NCBI GenBank assembly: GCA_913041415.1 | Contig: CAJWHS010000020.1 | Location: 1 to 35,898 of the forward strand | Length of the DNA stretch: 35,898 bases | DNA from: an uncultured Acidimicrobiaceae bacterium | Lineage (GTDB): Bacteria; Actinomycetota; Acidimicrobiia; Acidimicrobiales; Aldehydirespiratoraceae | Direction: 5' to 3' | Shown: piece by piece, positions 23,912 through 31,805 of the stretch | How positions within the stretch are numbered: position 1 is the stretch's first letter | How the letters are laid out: every line of letters begins with the position of its first letter | Made by a program: the position numbers and the translations under genes | The notes under the pieces: model-generated | What the model was told of the DNA's origin: nothing | The model's database searches: none | Seen by the model: the letters and a program-made list of their open reading frames with translations, nothing else

Positions 23912-24883
23912 TCAGCCGTCGCCGAACGAGGCGGCGAGTCGGACCCAGCCGTTAGCGAGGCTGACCTCGGGGGCCCAGTCCAATGCGCTGCGGGTCTCGC
24001 GCTGATCGAACCAGTGGGCGGTGGAGAGCTGCTCGGCCCCGAACGCGGTCATCGGCGGTTCGCCGTCGCGCCTGCTGCGCTCCCATACGGCCTCGGCAGC
24101 GGCGCTGCCGGCGATGGCGGCCCGGGCGGGCACGGTACGAGGCGACCAGTCGACGCCCGCAGCGGCAGTGATCCGCGCGATGAGCTCGTTGATGGTTCGA
24201 GGCTCACCATTCGACACGACGAAAGCCCGACCGCCGACTCCGGGGAGGGCATCGAGCGCAGCGAGCAGTGAGGTGGCGGCATTGTCGACCCAGGTCGTGT
24301 CGACGAGTGCCAGGCCCGAGCCGATCAACGGCATGCGGCCGTTGCGGGCTCGATCAACGATGCGGCCAATCAACTGGGTGTCGCCCGGCCCGATGACGAG
24401 GTGGGGGCGAACGGCGACGACCGGCATCGTGTCGTCAGAGGCCGTGAGGACGGCCCGCTCCGCCATCGCTTTGGACACCGAGTAGTGGCCGCGGGCCTGC
24501 TCCGGGTCGGCCGGCGCAGCACCTTCGCCGCTGATCGACGAGCCGTCATGGGCGACTGACGGGCTCGAGACGTACACGAACCGCGACACACCTGCGGCAC
24601 GAGCTGCAGCGTGCACCGCAGCGGTGCCATCGACATTGATCGCCTCGAAATCGGCCCAGTCGCCGACTGGATCCACCTTCGCAGCAAGGTGGATCACTCC
24701 GTCGACCCTTGCCATCGCAGCATCGACGACGCCGGCATTGGTGACCGAGCCGAGGTGCTCGACCACCCGGTCGAAACCGCAGGGGGCGCGTTGTAACACG
24801 ACGACGTCGTGGCCGGCGTCGAGCAGCCGGGTGACCGTGTGGCGGCCGAGCAGGCTGGTGGCACCGGTGACAAGCACCCTCAT
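23912..24883 (-). CDS. oleD: 2-alkyl-3-oxoalkanoate reductase OleD
   Basis: Extended short-chain dehydrogenase, 323 residues, predicted to reduce the 2-alkyl-3-oxo acid made by OleA to the 2-alkyl-3-hydroxy acid with NADPH. The cofactor motif GATSLLG is at residues 7-13. Catalytic Ser is in YVSSPSV and the YxxxK pair in HYSVSKAMAE. HLAAKVD and AVRPHLVIGPGD are typical of the 3-beta-HSD-like group to which OleD belongs. The assignment rests on both fold and context: its ATG overlaps the stop of oleBC by four bases (ATGA). The downstream neighbour is the S4 gene on the other strand. Confidence 0.87.
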   Translation of the reverse strand: MRVLVTGATSLLGRHTVTRLLDAGHDVVVLQRAPCGFDRVVEHLGSVTNAGVVDAAMARVDGVIHLAAKVDPVGDWADFEAINVDGTAAVHAAARAAGVSRFVYVSSPSVAHDGSSISGEGAAPADPEQARGHYSVSKAMAERAVLTASDDTMPVVAVRPHLVIGPGDTQLIGRIVDRARNGRMPLIGSGLALVDTTWVDNAATSLLAALDALPGVGGRAFVVSNGEPRTINELIARITAAAGVDWSPRTVPARAAIAGSAAAEAVWERSRRDGEPPMTAFGAEQLSTAHWFDQRETRSALDWAPEVSLANGWVRLAASFGDG

Positions 24884-27480
24884 GGGTTGCGAACCGATCC
24901 ACCCTCGAGCACGCCGGTCGCCCAGTCGGCGAGGTGGGTGCGGTCGATCTTGGAGTTGTGGCGACGATCGACCGGAAGCGAGGCGACCTCGAGACACGCC
25001 GCCACGTCGAGGCCGGTCGCCTCGGCGACCGCTGTACGGATCCGGTCGATGCGATCGAGCGAGCTCTGACGAGGGCGCCGACCGGCATCGCTCGTCTCTG
25101 CGATCACGACCACCACCTGGGCCCCGGCGGGTCCGACGCCGACGGCAGCCGACCGACGGATGCCGTCGAGCATGTCGACAGCCCGTTCGATCGGGGTCGG
25201 CGCAACCGGACCGGTCGCCGTGCGGATCACGTGGCCGGTTCGGCCACCGATCCAGAGTCGGCCGTCGGCGTCGATCGTCCCGATATCGCCGGTGGCGTGC
25301 GTGCCGTCGGCGGGGGAGGCGAGGTGCGTTGTGTGCCACAGGCGGTCGTAACCGAGCCGCTGATGGGCGGCCCGCACCCGAACCTCGCCGAGCAAGCCAG
25401 GCTCGGAGGTGGGAAGACCGGTCGGTACACCGAGCTCGTCGAGTGGATCGATGAGGAGCTTGACGCTGTCGACGGGCATCCCGACACACACCCCGAGGTG
25501 ATGGAGCGCGTCGGGACCGAGCGACTCCAGCGAGACCAGGTCAATGTCGGCGACCGGCAAACATTCGGTCATGCCGTAGGGCGTGTGCGCCGCCGCGTTC
25601 GGAACGAGTCGATCGACTGCGGCCCGCAGCACGTGGCCGGGTACCGGCGCACCAGCTGAGAGCAGGAGACGGACATGGTTGAGCGCCGTGCGGTCGCGGG
25701 CGCCGAGCTCGTCGAGCGTTTCGAGCACGCTCAGGATCGCTGCCGGCGAGGCGAACACGAGCGAGGCGCCGACCGCCTGGACGGCGTCTAGCAGCGTTGG
25801 TGCGGTCAGGGTGCCAGGGGAGCTCACGTCCATGTCGGGCACGGTCGAGGGAATACCCATCGCCGGGCCGTACAGCGCAAACGGAGCGAACGCGGCGACG
25901 AGCGAATCGTCGGTCGAAATGTTGTACTGCGCGACCAGCGTGCGGATCTGAGTATCGATGCGGGCAGCGCTGTAACGCACCCCCTTCGAGGGTCCGGTCG
26001 CTCCCGATGTGAACACCACCGCCGCCTCGGCGTCGGGATCGACCGCCGGCAGCGGCACGCTCGGCGCGTCCTGTAGCGACGCCAGGTCATGCTCCACGCC
26101 GAGCAGTCGGCGGGCCACACGATGCGTCGGCTCGACGGCGATGCGGCGCCCCGGCCAGCGAAGCGTCCGCGCCGCGGCAAGCGCCCGCCGAATCCCGATC
26201 AGGTGGTTGGGGTGGGCGACCTTCATCGCCGCACCCATCTGGGCCGGGCCGAGCCCACCATCGATCAGCACGGGCACTGCGCCCATCCGCCAACAGGCGT
26301 ACAGGGTGATGGCGAGATCGACGCCCGGCGGGATCATCACGGCCACCCGATCGCCGACCTGCACGCCGCCAGTGCCGAAGAGGCCCTCGGCGGTGCGCTG
26401 CACCAGTTCGTCGAGCTCGCCGAACGTGACCGAGCGGCCGTCGGCACCCATCTCACGGATCGCAATCCGATCGGCGATCGCTGGGTCTCGAAGCGCCGCA
26501 GTCAGGTCGACCGGCGCCGAAAGCGGTGGTGGCGTCTCATCGGTGCCGAGCGTCTGGAGCCAGTCGACGACGATCGAGGCGACGTCGGTGTCCTCGGAAA
26601 CGAGATGCCCGGCCTTCGGGTGGCGGTGCACGTCGGCGTGGGGGAGCCGAGCCTCGAGATCGTGCAGATAGATGTCGGAGAACACCCGATCACCGGCACC
26701 CCAGACCAGCAGGGTCGGGACATCGCCTAGGCCGGCGAGCCCAGCGGCCACGGCGTCGAGCGCCGCCGCCGACGGATGGTCGGCTTCGAGCGGGATGTCC
26801 GCAACGAACTCGCCAATGGCCTTTCGGCGATCCGGCGTGTCGTACGGCGCCAGATAGCCGCGACGGATCTCGGCGGGGGTCCGAGGATTCGACAGCTCGA
26901 ACATGCCCCGCAAGAACGCAGAGGTCTCGACCGTGACCTGCCCTAGCCACAACGGCCGTCGGGCGTTTCGGATCAGGGTCGGCGCCGACGACTCCGCCGG
27001 CTGATGCACTGCCGTGTTCGTGAGAACCAGACCTACTATGTCGAGGCCGTCGTGGTTCGCGTGGACATGCTGCAACCAACCCAAGGAGACTGGGCCGCCC
27101 CAGTCGTGAGCGACGACGACAACGTCGCCGCTGAGCTCGAGCTCGTCGGTGAGCGCTAACAGATCGGCGATGCGATCGCCCAGCCTACGTAGCTCACCGG
27201 AGCGCTCCGAGAAACCCATCTCGAGCTGATCCGGGGCGATCACCCGCACATCGTCGGGCACCGCGGCAGCCAGATGGCGCCATGTGTAGGACCAGGTCGG
27301 GTTGCCGTGCACCGCCAGAACGGTGAGCCGGGTGTCGGCGGTCGCGCCGGTATCGAGCAGATACCAGCGGCGGGTCACCCCTCGGTGATCGGGAGCGTCG
27401 ACGAAAAGCGACCAGGAAGCGTCCCAGCCGTCGAGGTCTGCAGCCGGCCGCAGGCGCGAAGCCTGCGGCTCGGGGTTCAC
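24880..27480 (-). CDS. oleBC: OleB-OleC fusion: beta-lactone decarboxylase plus beta-lactone synthetase
   Basis: Fused enzyme of 866 residues. The first 305 residues are an alpha/beta hydrolase of haloalkane-dehalogenase type: HGNPTWSY near 58, nucleophile Asp126 in AHDWGG, acid Asp in AGDRVF, His in KAGHLVSED. This is OleB, which releases CO2 from a beta-lactone to give the cis-olefin. The rest, from about residue 325, is an ANL adenylation domain with FTSGATGPSKGV near 490, PYGMTEC, TGDIGTID and a late HNSKIDR lysine segment. This is OleC, which closes the beta-hydroxy acid to the beta-lactone with ATP. GTG 27480 overlaps the oleA stop as GTGA; GTG 27483, one codon up, is also possible. Fusions of this type are known in actinobacterial ole clusters. 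Confidence 0.9.
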   Translation of the reverse strand: MNPEPQASRLRPAADLDGWDASWSLFVDAPDHRGVTRRWYLLDTGATADTRLTVLAVHGNPTWSYTWRHLAAAVPDDVRVIAPDQLEMGFSERSGELRRLGDRIADLLALTDELELSGDVVVVAHDWGGPVSLGWLQHVHANHDGLDIVGLVLTNTAVHQPAESSAPTLIRNARRPLWLGQVTVETSAFLRGMFELSNPRTPAEIRRGYLAPYDTPDRRKAIGEFVADIPLEADHPSAAALDAVAAGLAGLGDVPTLLVWGAGDRVFSDIYLHDLEARLPHADVHRHPKAGHLVSEDTDVASIVVDWLQTLGTDETPPPLSAPVDLTAALRDPAIADRIAIREMGADGRSVTFGELDELVQRTAEGLFGTGGVQVGDRVAVMIPPGVDLAITLYACWRMGAVPVLIDGGLGPAQMGAAMKVAHPNHLIGIRRALAAARTLRWPGRRIAVEPTHRVARRLLGVEHDLASLQDAPSVPLPAVDPDAEAAVVFTSGATGPSKGVRYSAARIDTQIRTLVAQYNISTDDSLVAAFAPFALYGPAMGIPSTVPDMDVSSPGTLTAPTLLDAVQAVGASLVFASPAAILSVLETLDELGARDRTALNHVRLLLSAGAPVPGHVLRAAVDRLVPNAAAHTPYGMTECLPVADIDLVSLESLGPDALHHLGVCVGMPVDSVKLLIDPLDELGVPTGLPTSEPGLLGEVRVRAAHQRLGYDRLWHTTHLASPADGTHATGDIGTIDADGRLWIGGRTGHVIRTATGPVAPTPIERAVDMLDGIRRSAAVGVGPAGAQVVVVIAETSDAGRRPRQSSLDRIDRIRTAVAEATGLDVAACLEVASLPVDRRHNSKIDRTHLADWATGVLEGGSVRNP

Positions 27481-28499
27481 CACTCGATCTCGACAATCGC
27501 TGCGTTGATGCCCGAACCCATGCCCTGGAACATCACGCCGTCGCCTGGTTCGAGGGTGTGCTGCACGCTGGCGAGCGTGACGGGCATGGCGGCCGGACCC
27601 ATGTTGCCGTACTCCGGGAAGCTCCGGACGACCCGATCACCATCGATCCCGAGCGTGTCGATCACCGCCTGGGTGTGCACCGAGGAGACCTGATGAAGGA
27701 TGTAGTAGCGCATGTCGAACCACCCCTCCTTGTCGCCGGCGTCCTCCCACCCGAGCTTGGCGACCTCGGTGCCGGCTTCGAGCAGACCGCGGGTGTCGGT
27801 TCGCATGCCCTCGAGCGAACCGACGCAAAGTTCGTGATGCTGCGACGCAGCCCGGAAGAAGCCACCCTTCACCCGGTGGCTGCCCGGGTTCTCCGAATGG
27901 CGACCGATCACCATCGCCGCCGAACCCGAACCCAGGGTGAGGGTCGCGAAGTTCTCGAACAGATCCACGATCGTTGCGTCTTCGGCGAGCAGCCTCTGGA
28001 TGGTTGTCTCATGGATCTGGCGGGTGCCTTCGCCATCGACGACAAGGGCGTAATCGATCTGGCCGGTCTCAATCATCGAGCCTGCGATCTGAATGCCGTT
28101 GAGAAAGCCCAGGCACGCGTTCGAAATGTCGAAGTTCATGCAGGTCGACGGAAGCCGCAACAGGTCGTGCACGGTGACCGCGCTCGACGGCTCGAGCCGC
28201 TCACGGCACACGCTCGAATCGACCACCAGCCCGATGCGGCTTCGATCGATACCCGAAGACGCGAGCGCCTTCTCACCCGCCATCGCTGCCGCCTCCGTGA
28301 ACGACACACCCTCGGGCCACTGGCGGCGCTGGCTGATACCGGAGAGCGACTCGAGCAGGCCCTTGGTCGCTCCCGTGCGCTCGTAGAACGGCGCCAGACG
28401 CTCATCAATCTCGGCCGAGGTTACGACCTCGGGCGCATCGCACGCTTCGACAGACACGATGGCGACGTCGTCGAAACTGAAAGTGGCATTCCCAAGCAC
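27477..28499 (-). CDS. oleA: Head-to-head acyl condensing thiolase OleA
   Basis: Thiolase-fold enzyme of 340 residues that condenses two fatty acyl-CoAs to a 2-alkyl-3-oxo acid. The catalytic Cys129 is in SNACLGF, His269 in LHQVSSVHT and Asn299 in GNMGPAAMP. The His-Asn spacing of 30 equals that of Xanthomonas OleA (His285, Asn315). The distinctive OleA glutamate, which comes from the partner subunit, is present in VCRERLEPSSA near residue 103. FabH-type 3-oxoacyl-ACP synthase III is a relative, but the glutamate and the oleBC-oleD context favour OleA. The GTG start at 28499 opens LGNATFSFDDVAIV, which aligns with the family start. It overlaps oleBC. Confidence 0.92.
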   Translation of the reverse strand: MLGNATFSFDDVAIVSVEACDAPEVVTSAEIDERLAPFYERTGATKGLLESLSGISQRRQWPEGVSFTEAAAMAGEKALASSGIDRSRIGLVVDSSVCRERLEPSSAVTVHDLLRLPSTCMNFDISNACLGFLNGIQIAGSMIETGQIDYALVVDGEGTRQIHETTIQRLLAEDATIVDLFENFATLTLGSGSAAMVIGRHSENPGSHRVKGGFFRAASQHHELCVGSLEGMRTDTRGLLEAGTEVAKLGWEDAGDKEGWFDMRYYILHQVSSVHTQAVIDTLGIDGDRVVRSFPEYGNMGPAAMPVTLASVQHTLEPGDGVMFQGMGSGINAAIVEIEW

Positions 28500-28606
28500 A
28501 GTCGGATTTTCCTGTCTCGCCCGATGGTGGCTATGGGCGAATTCCGGCCCTGACCCTACGCAACCTTACGGTGCTATGCGCCCCTCAGCGAAGAATCCCC
28601 CGCAGT

Positions 28607-29944
28607 TCAGCGACGATGAACCGACACGCCGTCGACCCACACCTCAGCGATGTCGTGGGGACCAGCGAGGCGCACGAGCTTCTCGAACCGCCGCGCCTCG
28701 TCGTCGAGCGCAAGATGGCGGATCACCCCACCCGGGGCATCGAGGTCGAACACGACGGCATCGAACCGGTGTCCCGGCTCCAGCAGACCAACGGGCAGGC
28801 CGGCCGCCTCGGCGGCACCCGCCGTCGCCAGCCAGAAGCCGGTGACCGTGTCGATTGCAGCATCCGGCACACCACGCTCATCGGCGTCCTTGCGAGCGTC
28901 GACGCCATCCTGGCGGATCCGGGAGAAGGTCACGGCGTCGTGGATCTGCTGGAACACCCCGACGCGCACGCCGGCACCGATGTCGGTGGCTAGGCCGACG
29001 CGGGCCCCGCGTGTCAGCGCGTCGGGAAGTGGCAGCACGGCGTTGGCGAAGTACGCGTTGCTGATCGGACAGTGCGCAATCACCGCACCCCGCTCGGCGA
29101 TGAGGTCGATGTCGCTCGGACGCACATGGTTCGCATGCGCCAGCAGGGTGTGCTCCCGCAGGAGCCCGAAGGCGTCGAGCGCCTCGGTGTCGCTCGTGCC
29201 GAAGCGTTCGAAGGCGTAGTTGTGCTCCCAGTCGCTCTCGGAGCAATGGGTTTGTACCAGCGTCCCGGTTTTCTCGGCGAGACGCCCGAGCCCGGCCAGC
29301 ATCTCGTCGGTGCAAGCCGGTGCGAACCGTGGCGTGATGATCGGCCGGACCAGGCCCCGACCGGCGTCGATCGCAGCGATGTCGGCGATCGACCGACGGC
29401 TCGCGTCAATCCCCGTGACCGCATCGTGATCTCGGTAGAAGTCCGGCGTGCCGGTCGGGTGATCCATCGCCACGCGGCCGACGAACGCCCGCTGACCCTG
29501 CGCGACGCAGGTTTCGGCCAGGATTGTGGTGGCCTCGCCGTGAATCGACGAGAGGTAGGCCGCCGTGGTTGTGCCGTGCCCGAGAAGGGTGGCCACCAGG
29601 TCGGGGTAGACCGCCTCGGCGACGGCCCGATCAGCGAAGCTCGCCTCCAACGGGAACGTGTAGGTGAACAGCCACTCGTCGAGCGGGAGATCGAGCGCCG
29701 TGCCGTTCTGCTGCCACTGCGGCGCATGGAGGTGCAGGTCGATGAACCCCGGAGTCAGCACCTGGTTGTCGCCGAGCACTCGGTGATCGGGTGACGTCTC
29801 GGCGAGCACCCGCGCTGCATCGGTTTCGGCTCGTTCGACCGCCGTGATCTCGCCGTCGACCACCGCAATGACGACGCGGCCGGCCTCGAGGTGATCCGGG
29901 GTGGGCGTCTGGAAACGGGTCGCCTCGACGGTGAACAAACTCAT
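28607..29944 (-). CDS. guaD: Guanine deaminase
   Basis: Zinc amidohydrolase of 445 residues predicted to convert guanine to xanthine and ammonia in purine salvage. PGFIDLHLHAPQW (HxH plus the APQ guanine-deaminase signature) is near residues 75-87. THCSESDWE supplies the third His and Glu, HANHVR and HCPISNAYF follow, and ATDIGAG gives the Asp. Length and motif order match GuaD. A related deaminase acting on another purine is possible but less likely. ATG 29944 overlaps the upstream DsbA-like stop by four bases, and the next gene downstream, oleA, starts 107 bases later. Confidence 0.88.
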   Translation of the reverse strand: MSLFTVEATRFQTPTPDHLEAGRVVIAVVDGEITAVERAETDAARVLAETSPDHRVLGDNQVLTPGFIDLHLHAPQWQQNGTALDLPLDEWLFTYTFPLEASFADRAVAEAVYPDLVATLLGHGTTTAAYLSSIHGEATTILAETCVAQGQRAFVGRVAMDHPTGTPDFYRDHDAVTGIDASRRSIADIAAIDAGRGLVRPIITPRFAPACTDEMLAGLGRLAEKTGTLVQTHCSESDWEHNYAFERFGTSDTEALDAFGLLREHTLLAHANHVRPSDIDLIAERGAVIAHCPISNAYFANAVLPLPDALTRGARVGLATDIGAGVRVGVFQQIHDAVTFSRIRQDGVDARKDADERGVPDAAIDTVTGFWLATAGAAEAAGLPVGLLEPGHRFDAVVFDLDAPGGVIRHLALDDEARRFEKLVRLAGPHDIAEVWVDGVSVHRR

Positions 29945-30717
29945 GTGGCGGCCTTTTCGTCTCGGTCGCTCGCAAGGTGCCCACGGCAATGGCCGCCGGT
30001 CCAGTCCTCCTCAGCCGGTTCGGCGCTGAGCCCGCCGAGCATGGGCAGCTGGGGCACCTCACGCATGCTGCGCTTGATCTCAGCGAAGCCCGGGAACGAC
30101 GCCAGCGTGGTGACCGCATCCCACAGGGCGACGGACTCGGCCCTCGCCGGCACCCGAGAGATCACCGGGCCGAGAAACGACACCGACGGCGCGTCGGGGC
30201 GATGGAACGTGATGATCGGCGTGCCGACATTGCGCCCCGTGCGGCTCAACGCCAGCTCGGTCTCCGCGTTGAGCTCCTGATCCCACGATGGATCGTCGAG
30301 GGCGCTGGCATAGTCGGGGTCGACGCCGGCTGAAGCGAGGACGGCTCGGGCATGGGCATCGGTGCTGAGGTGCTCCCGAATCCCGACCCCGCGCGCCTCG
30401 TCGCGCGTGAGATCCGAGTAACTCTCCCCGAAGGCCCGCACCAGCGACCCCATCGGGGCCCGGCCGAGATCGGCTCGGATCGCCGCCACCCGAAGGAAGC
30501 GAAGATCTGCCGTGTGACCCTGCTCGTATTCGGGCGCGAACTCGGTGGCGTAGTCCTTGTCCTTATTGAGCAGGCGCAGAGAGATGAACCGCCAATCGAC
30601 CAACAGGCCAGTCTGGGCGGCCACATCCTCCACCCAACGGGACGTGATGCAGGCGAACGGGCACACCGGATCCCAGAAGAACTCGATGTCGCACCCGGAT
30701 ATCGAAGCGTCGCTCAC
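29941..30717 (-). CDS. DsbA-family protein, mycothiol-linked type
   Basis: Thioredoxin-fold protein of 258 residues resembling the mycothiol-dependent reductases of the Rv2466c type. The N-terminal motif reads FWDPVCPFACITSRWV (residues 13-28), so the active site is CPFA and not CPWC, with another Cys directly after it. The helical insertion (residues about 60-150) and TPIITFHRP, the cis-Pro loop, are in place. It would reduce a disulfide or a mycothiol conjugate in the cytoplasm; no signal peptide is seen. The GTG start at 30717 lies 7 bases after the stop of the upstream oxidoreductase. It overlaps guaD by four bases. Confidence 0.82.
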   Translation of the reverse strand: MSDASISGCDIEFFWDPVCPFACITSRWVEDVAAQTGLLVDWRFISLRLLNKDKDYATEFAPEYEQGHTADLRFLRVAAIRADLGRAPMGSLVRAFGESYSDLTRDEARGVGIREHLSTDAHARAVLASAGVDPDYASALDDPSWDQELNAETELALSRTGRNVGTPIITFHRPDAPSVSFLGPVISRVPARAESVALWDAVTTLASFPGFAEIKRSMREVPQLPMLGGLSAEPAEEDWTGGHCRGHLASDRDEKAAT

Positions 30718-30724
30718 GAAGCGA

Positions 30725-31681
30725 TCAACCCATCGCCCTCGTTGCGGATTCCCCGGCGAGCATGACCATCTCGGGATCGTGACCGTTTGCGACCAGGTTG
30801 AGGGTCACGCCGTCGATGCCTGCGTCGATCAGTTTCTGCATCTCTTCACCGAACGTGTCGGCATCGCCGACCGTTGCAACGCTGCGAACGAAGTCGGCGA
30901 TCTCGGCGGGCCAGCCCTTCATCGCAACGAACGCATCGACGGAGGCGTGGGCCTCCTCCATGGTGCGCCCGATCACGCCCATCACCAGCTTCGTGACTTT
31001 GATCTCGGAGCGATCGCGACCGAGACGCTCACAGTGAGCGTCGAGCGCCTCCAGCTTGCGTGGAATCTCGTCGGGCTGGCAGGTCAGGTTCGACTCGTCG
31101 GCGTACTGGGCAACCATGCGAAGGGTCTTCTTCTCGCCGGAGCCGCCGATCATGATCGGGATCTTGCTCAACGGGGCCGGCTGATTGATCGCCTCGACCA
31201 CGGTGTAGTGATCGCCCGAGAAGGTCGGGCGTTCGTCCGCAAGCATCGGGATGATGATCTGCAGCGCCTCCTCGAGCTTCTCGAACCGCTCGGTGAACGT
31301 GTTGAACGGGATGCCGAATGCGTTGTGCTCGAGCTCAAACCAGCCCGAGCCGATGCCGAGCGTGGCCCGCCCACCCGACACATGGTCGAGGGTGGTGACG
31401 GTCTTCGCGAGCACGGCTGGGTTGCGGTAGGTGTTGCCAGTGACTAGCGACGACAACCCGATCGAACTGGTGTGCTGCGCGAGCGCAGCCAGCATCGTGT
31501 AGCACTCGAACATCTCAGCGTCGGGATCACCGATACCGGGCAGCTGGTAGAAGTGATCCATCACGAGGAGCCGATCGAAGCCGGCCGCTTCGGCCGCCTT
31601 CGCTTGGGCGACGACCTGATGGAAGATGTTCCCGCCTCCGGGGTAGGAGAAGTTCGGGATCTGGTAGCCGAGCTTGGTCAT
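30725..31681 (-). CDS. LLM class F420-dependent oxidoreductase (Rv1855c-like)
   Basis: Luciferase-like oxidoreductase of 318 residues. LGYQIPNFSYPGG at the start and FDRLLVMDHFYQLPGIGDPDAEMFECYTMLAALAQHTSSIGLSSLVTGNTYRNPAVLAKTVTTLDHVSGGRATLGIGSGWFELEHNAFG match the mycobacterial Rv1855c group, and PIMIGGSGEKKTLR closes the cofactor site. F420 use is inferred from the group. ATG 31681 has AGAGGA 8 bases upstream, so it is preferred over ATG 31687 and the in-frame 31723. A promoter (TAGGGT, minus strand 31722-31727) and several dyads lie upstream. It is the first gene of a six-gene minus-strand block leading to ole. Confidence 0.92.
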   Translation of the reverse strand: MTKLGYQIPNFSYPGGGNIFHQVVAQAKAAEAAGFDRLLVMDHFYQLPGIGDPDAEMFECYTMLAALAQHTSSIGLSSLVTGNTYRNPAVLAKTVTTLDHVSGGRATLGIGSGWFELEHNAFGIPFNTFTERFEKLEEALQIIIPMLADERPTFSGDHYTVVEAINQPAPLSKIPIMIGGSGEKKTLRMVAQYADESNLTCQPDEIPRKLEALDAHCERLGRDRSEIKVTKLVMGVIGRTMEEAHASVDAFVAMKGWPAEIADFVRSVATVGDADTFGEEMQKLIDAGIDGVTLNLVANGHDPEMVMLAGESATRAMG

Positions 31682-31697
31682 GGGCATCGTCCTCTCC

Positions 31698-31723
31698 GCG
31701 CCACCGTGGCGCACGGGCGCCAC
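31698..31723. promoter_or_regulatory. Three alternating GCGCCAC/GTGGCGC arms
   Basis: GCGCCAC at 31698-31704, its complement at 31706-31712, and GCGCCAC again at 31717-31723. The third copy overlaps the -10 TAGGGT of the oxidoreductase and the first two would lie in its 5' leader. This could be an operator set or a leader hairpin close to the Shine-Dalgarno. Confidence 0.4.
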
Positions 31724-31727
31724 CCTA
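31722..31727 (-). promoter_or_regulatory. -10 hexamer of third LLM oxidoreductase
   Basis: TAGGGT on the minus strand, 40 bases before ATG 31681; here the mRNA has a leader and a Shine-Dalgarno. Confidence 0.4.
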
Positions 31728-31738
31728 GGTCGCTCTAT

Positions 31739-31764
31739 CTGACATTTCAGCCTGAAGGTGTCAG
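31739..31764. promoter_or_regulatory. 26-base dyad, candidate operator
   Basis: Outer arms CTGACA (31739-31744) and TGTCAG (31759-31764) enclose a second pair TTCAG / CTGAA around the centre. It covers the -35 position of the oxidoreductase promoter and lies in the gap shared with the divergent unknown gene at 31806. Confidence 0.45.
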
Positions 31765-31793
31765 CGGCATGCGGGGCTGTCGGTCATCGCAGG

Positions 31794-31799
31794 CATGAT
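31794..31799 (+). promoter_or_regulatory. -10 hexamer of hypothetical gene at 31806
   Basis: CATGAT, 6 bases before GTG 31806; the same hexamer and spacing as at the DUF429 start. Confidence 0.4.
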
Positions 31800-31805
31800 G
31801 AGCCG

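Noticed and set aside
27477-28499. Reading oleA as FabH (3-oxoacyl-ACP synthase III)
   Set aside because: The partner-subunit glutamate motif, the His-Asn spacing and the oleBC-oleD neighbours all match OleA.
29072-29794. Plus-strand open frame of 240 codons
   Set aside because: It is antisense to guanine deaminase, which has all its metal motifs.
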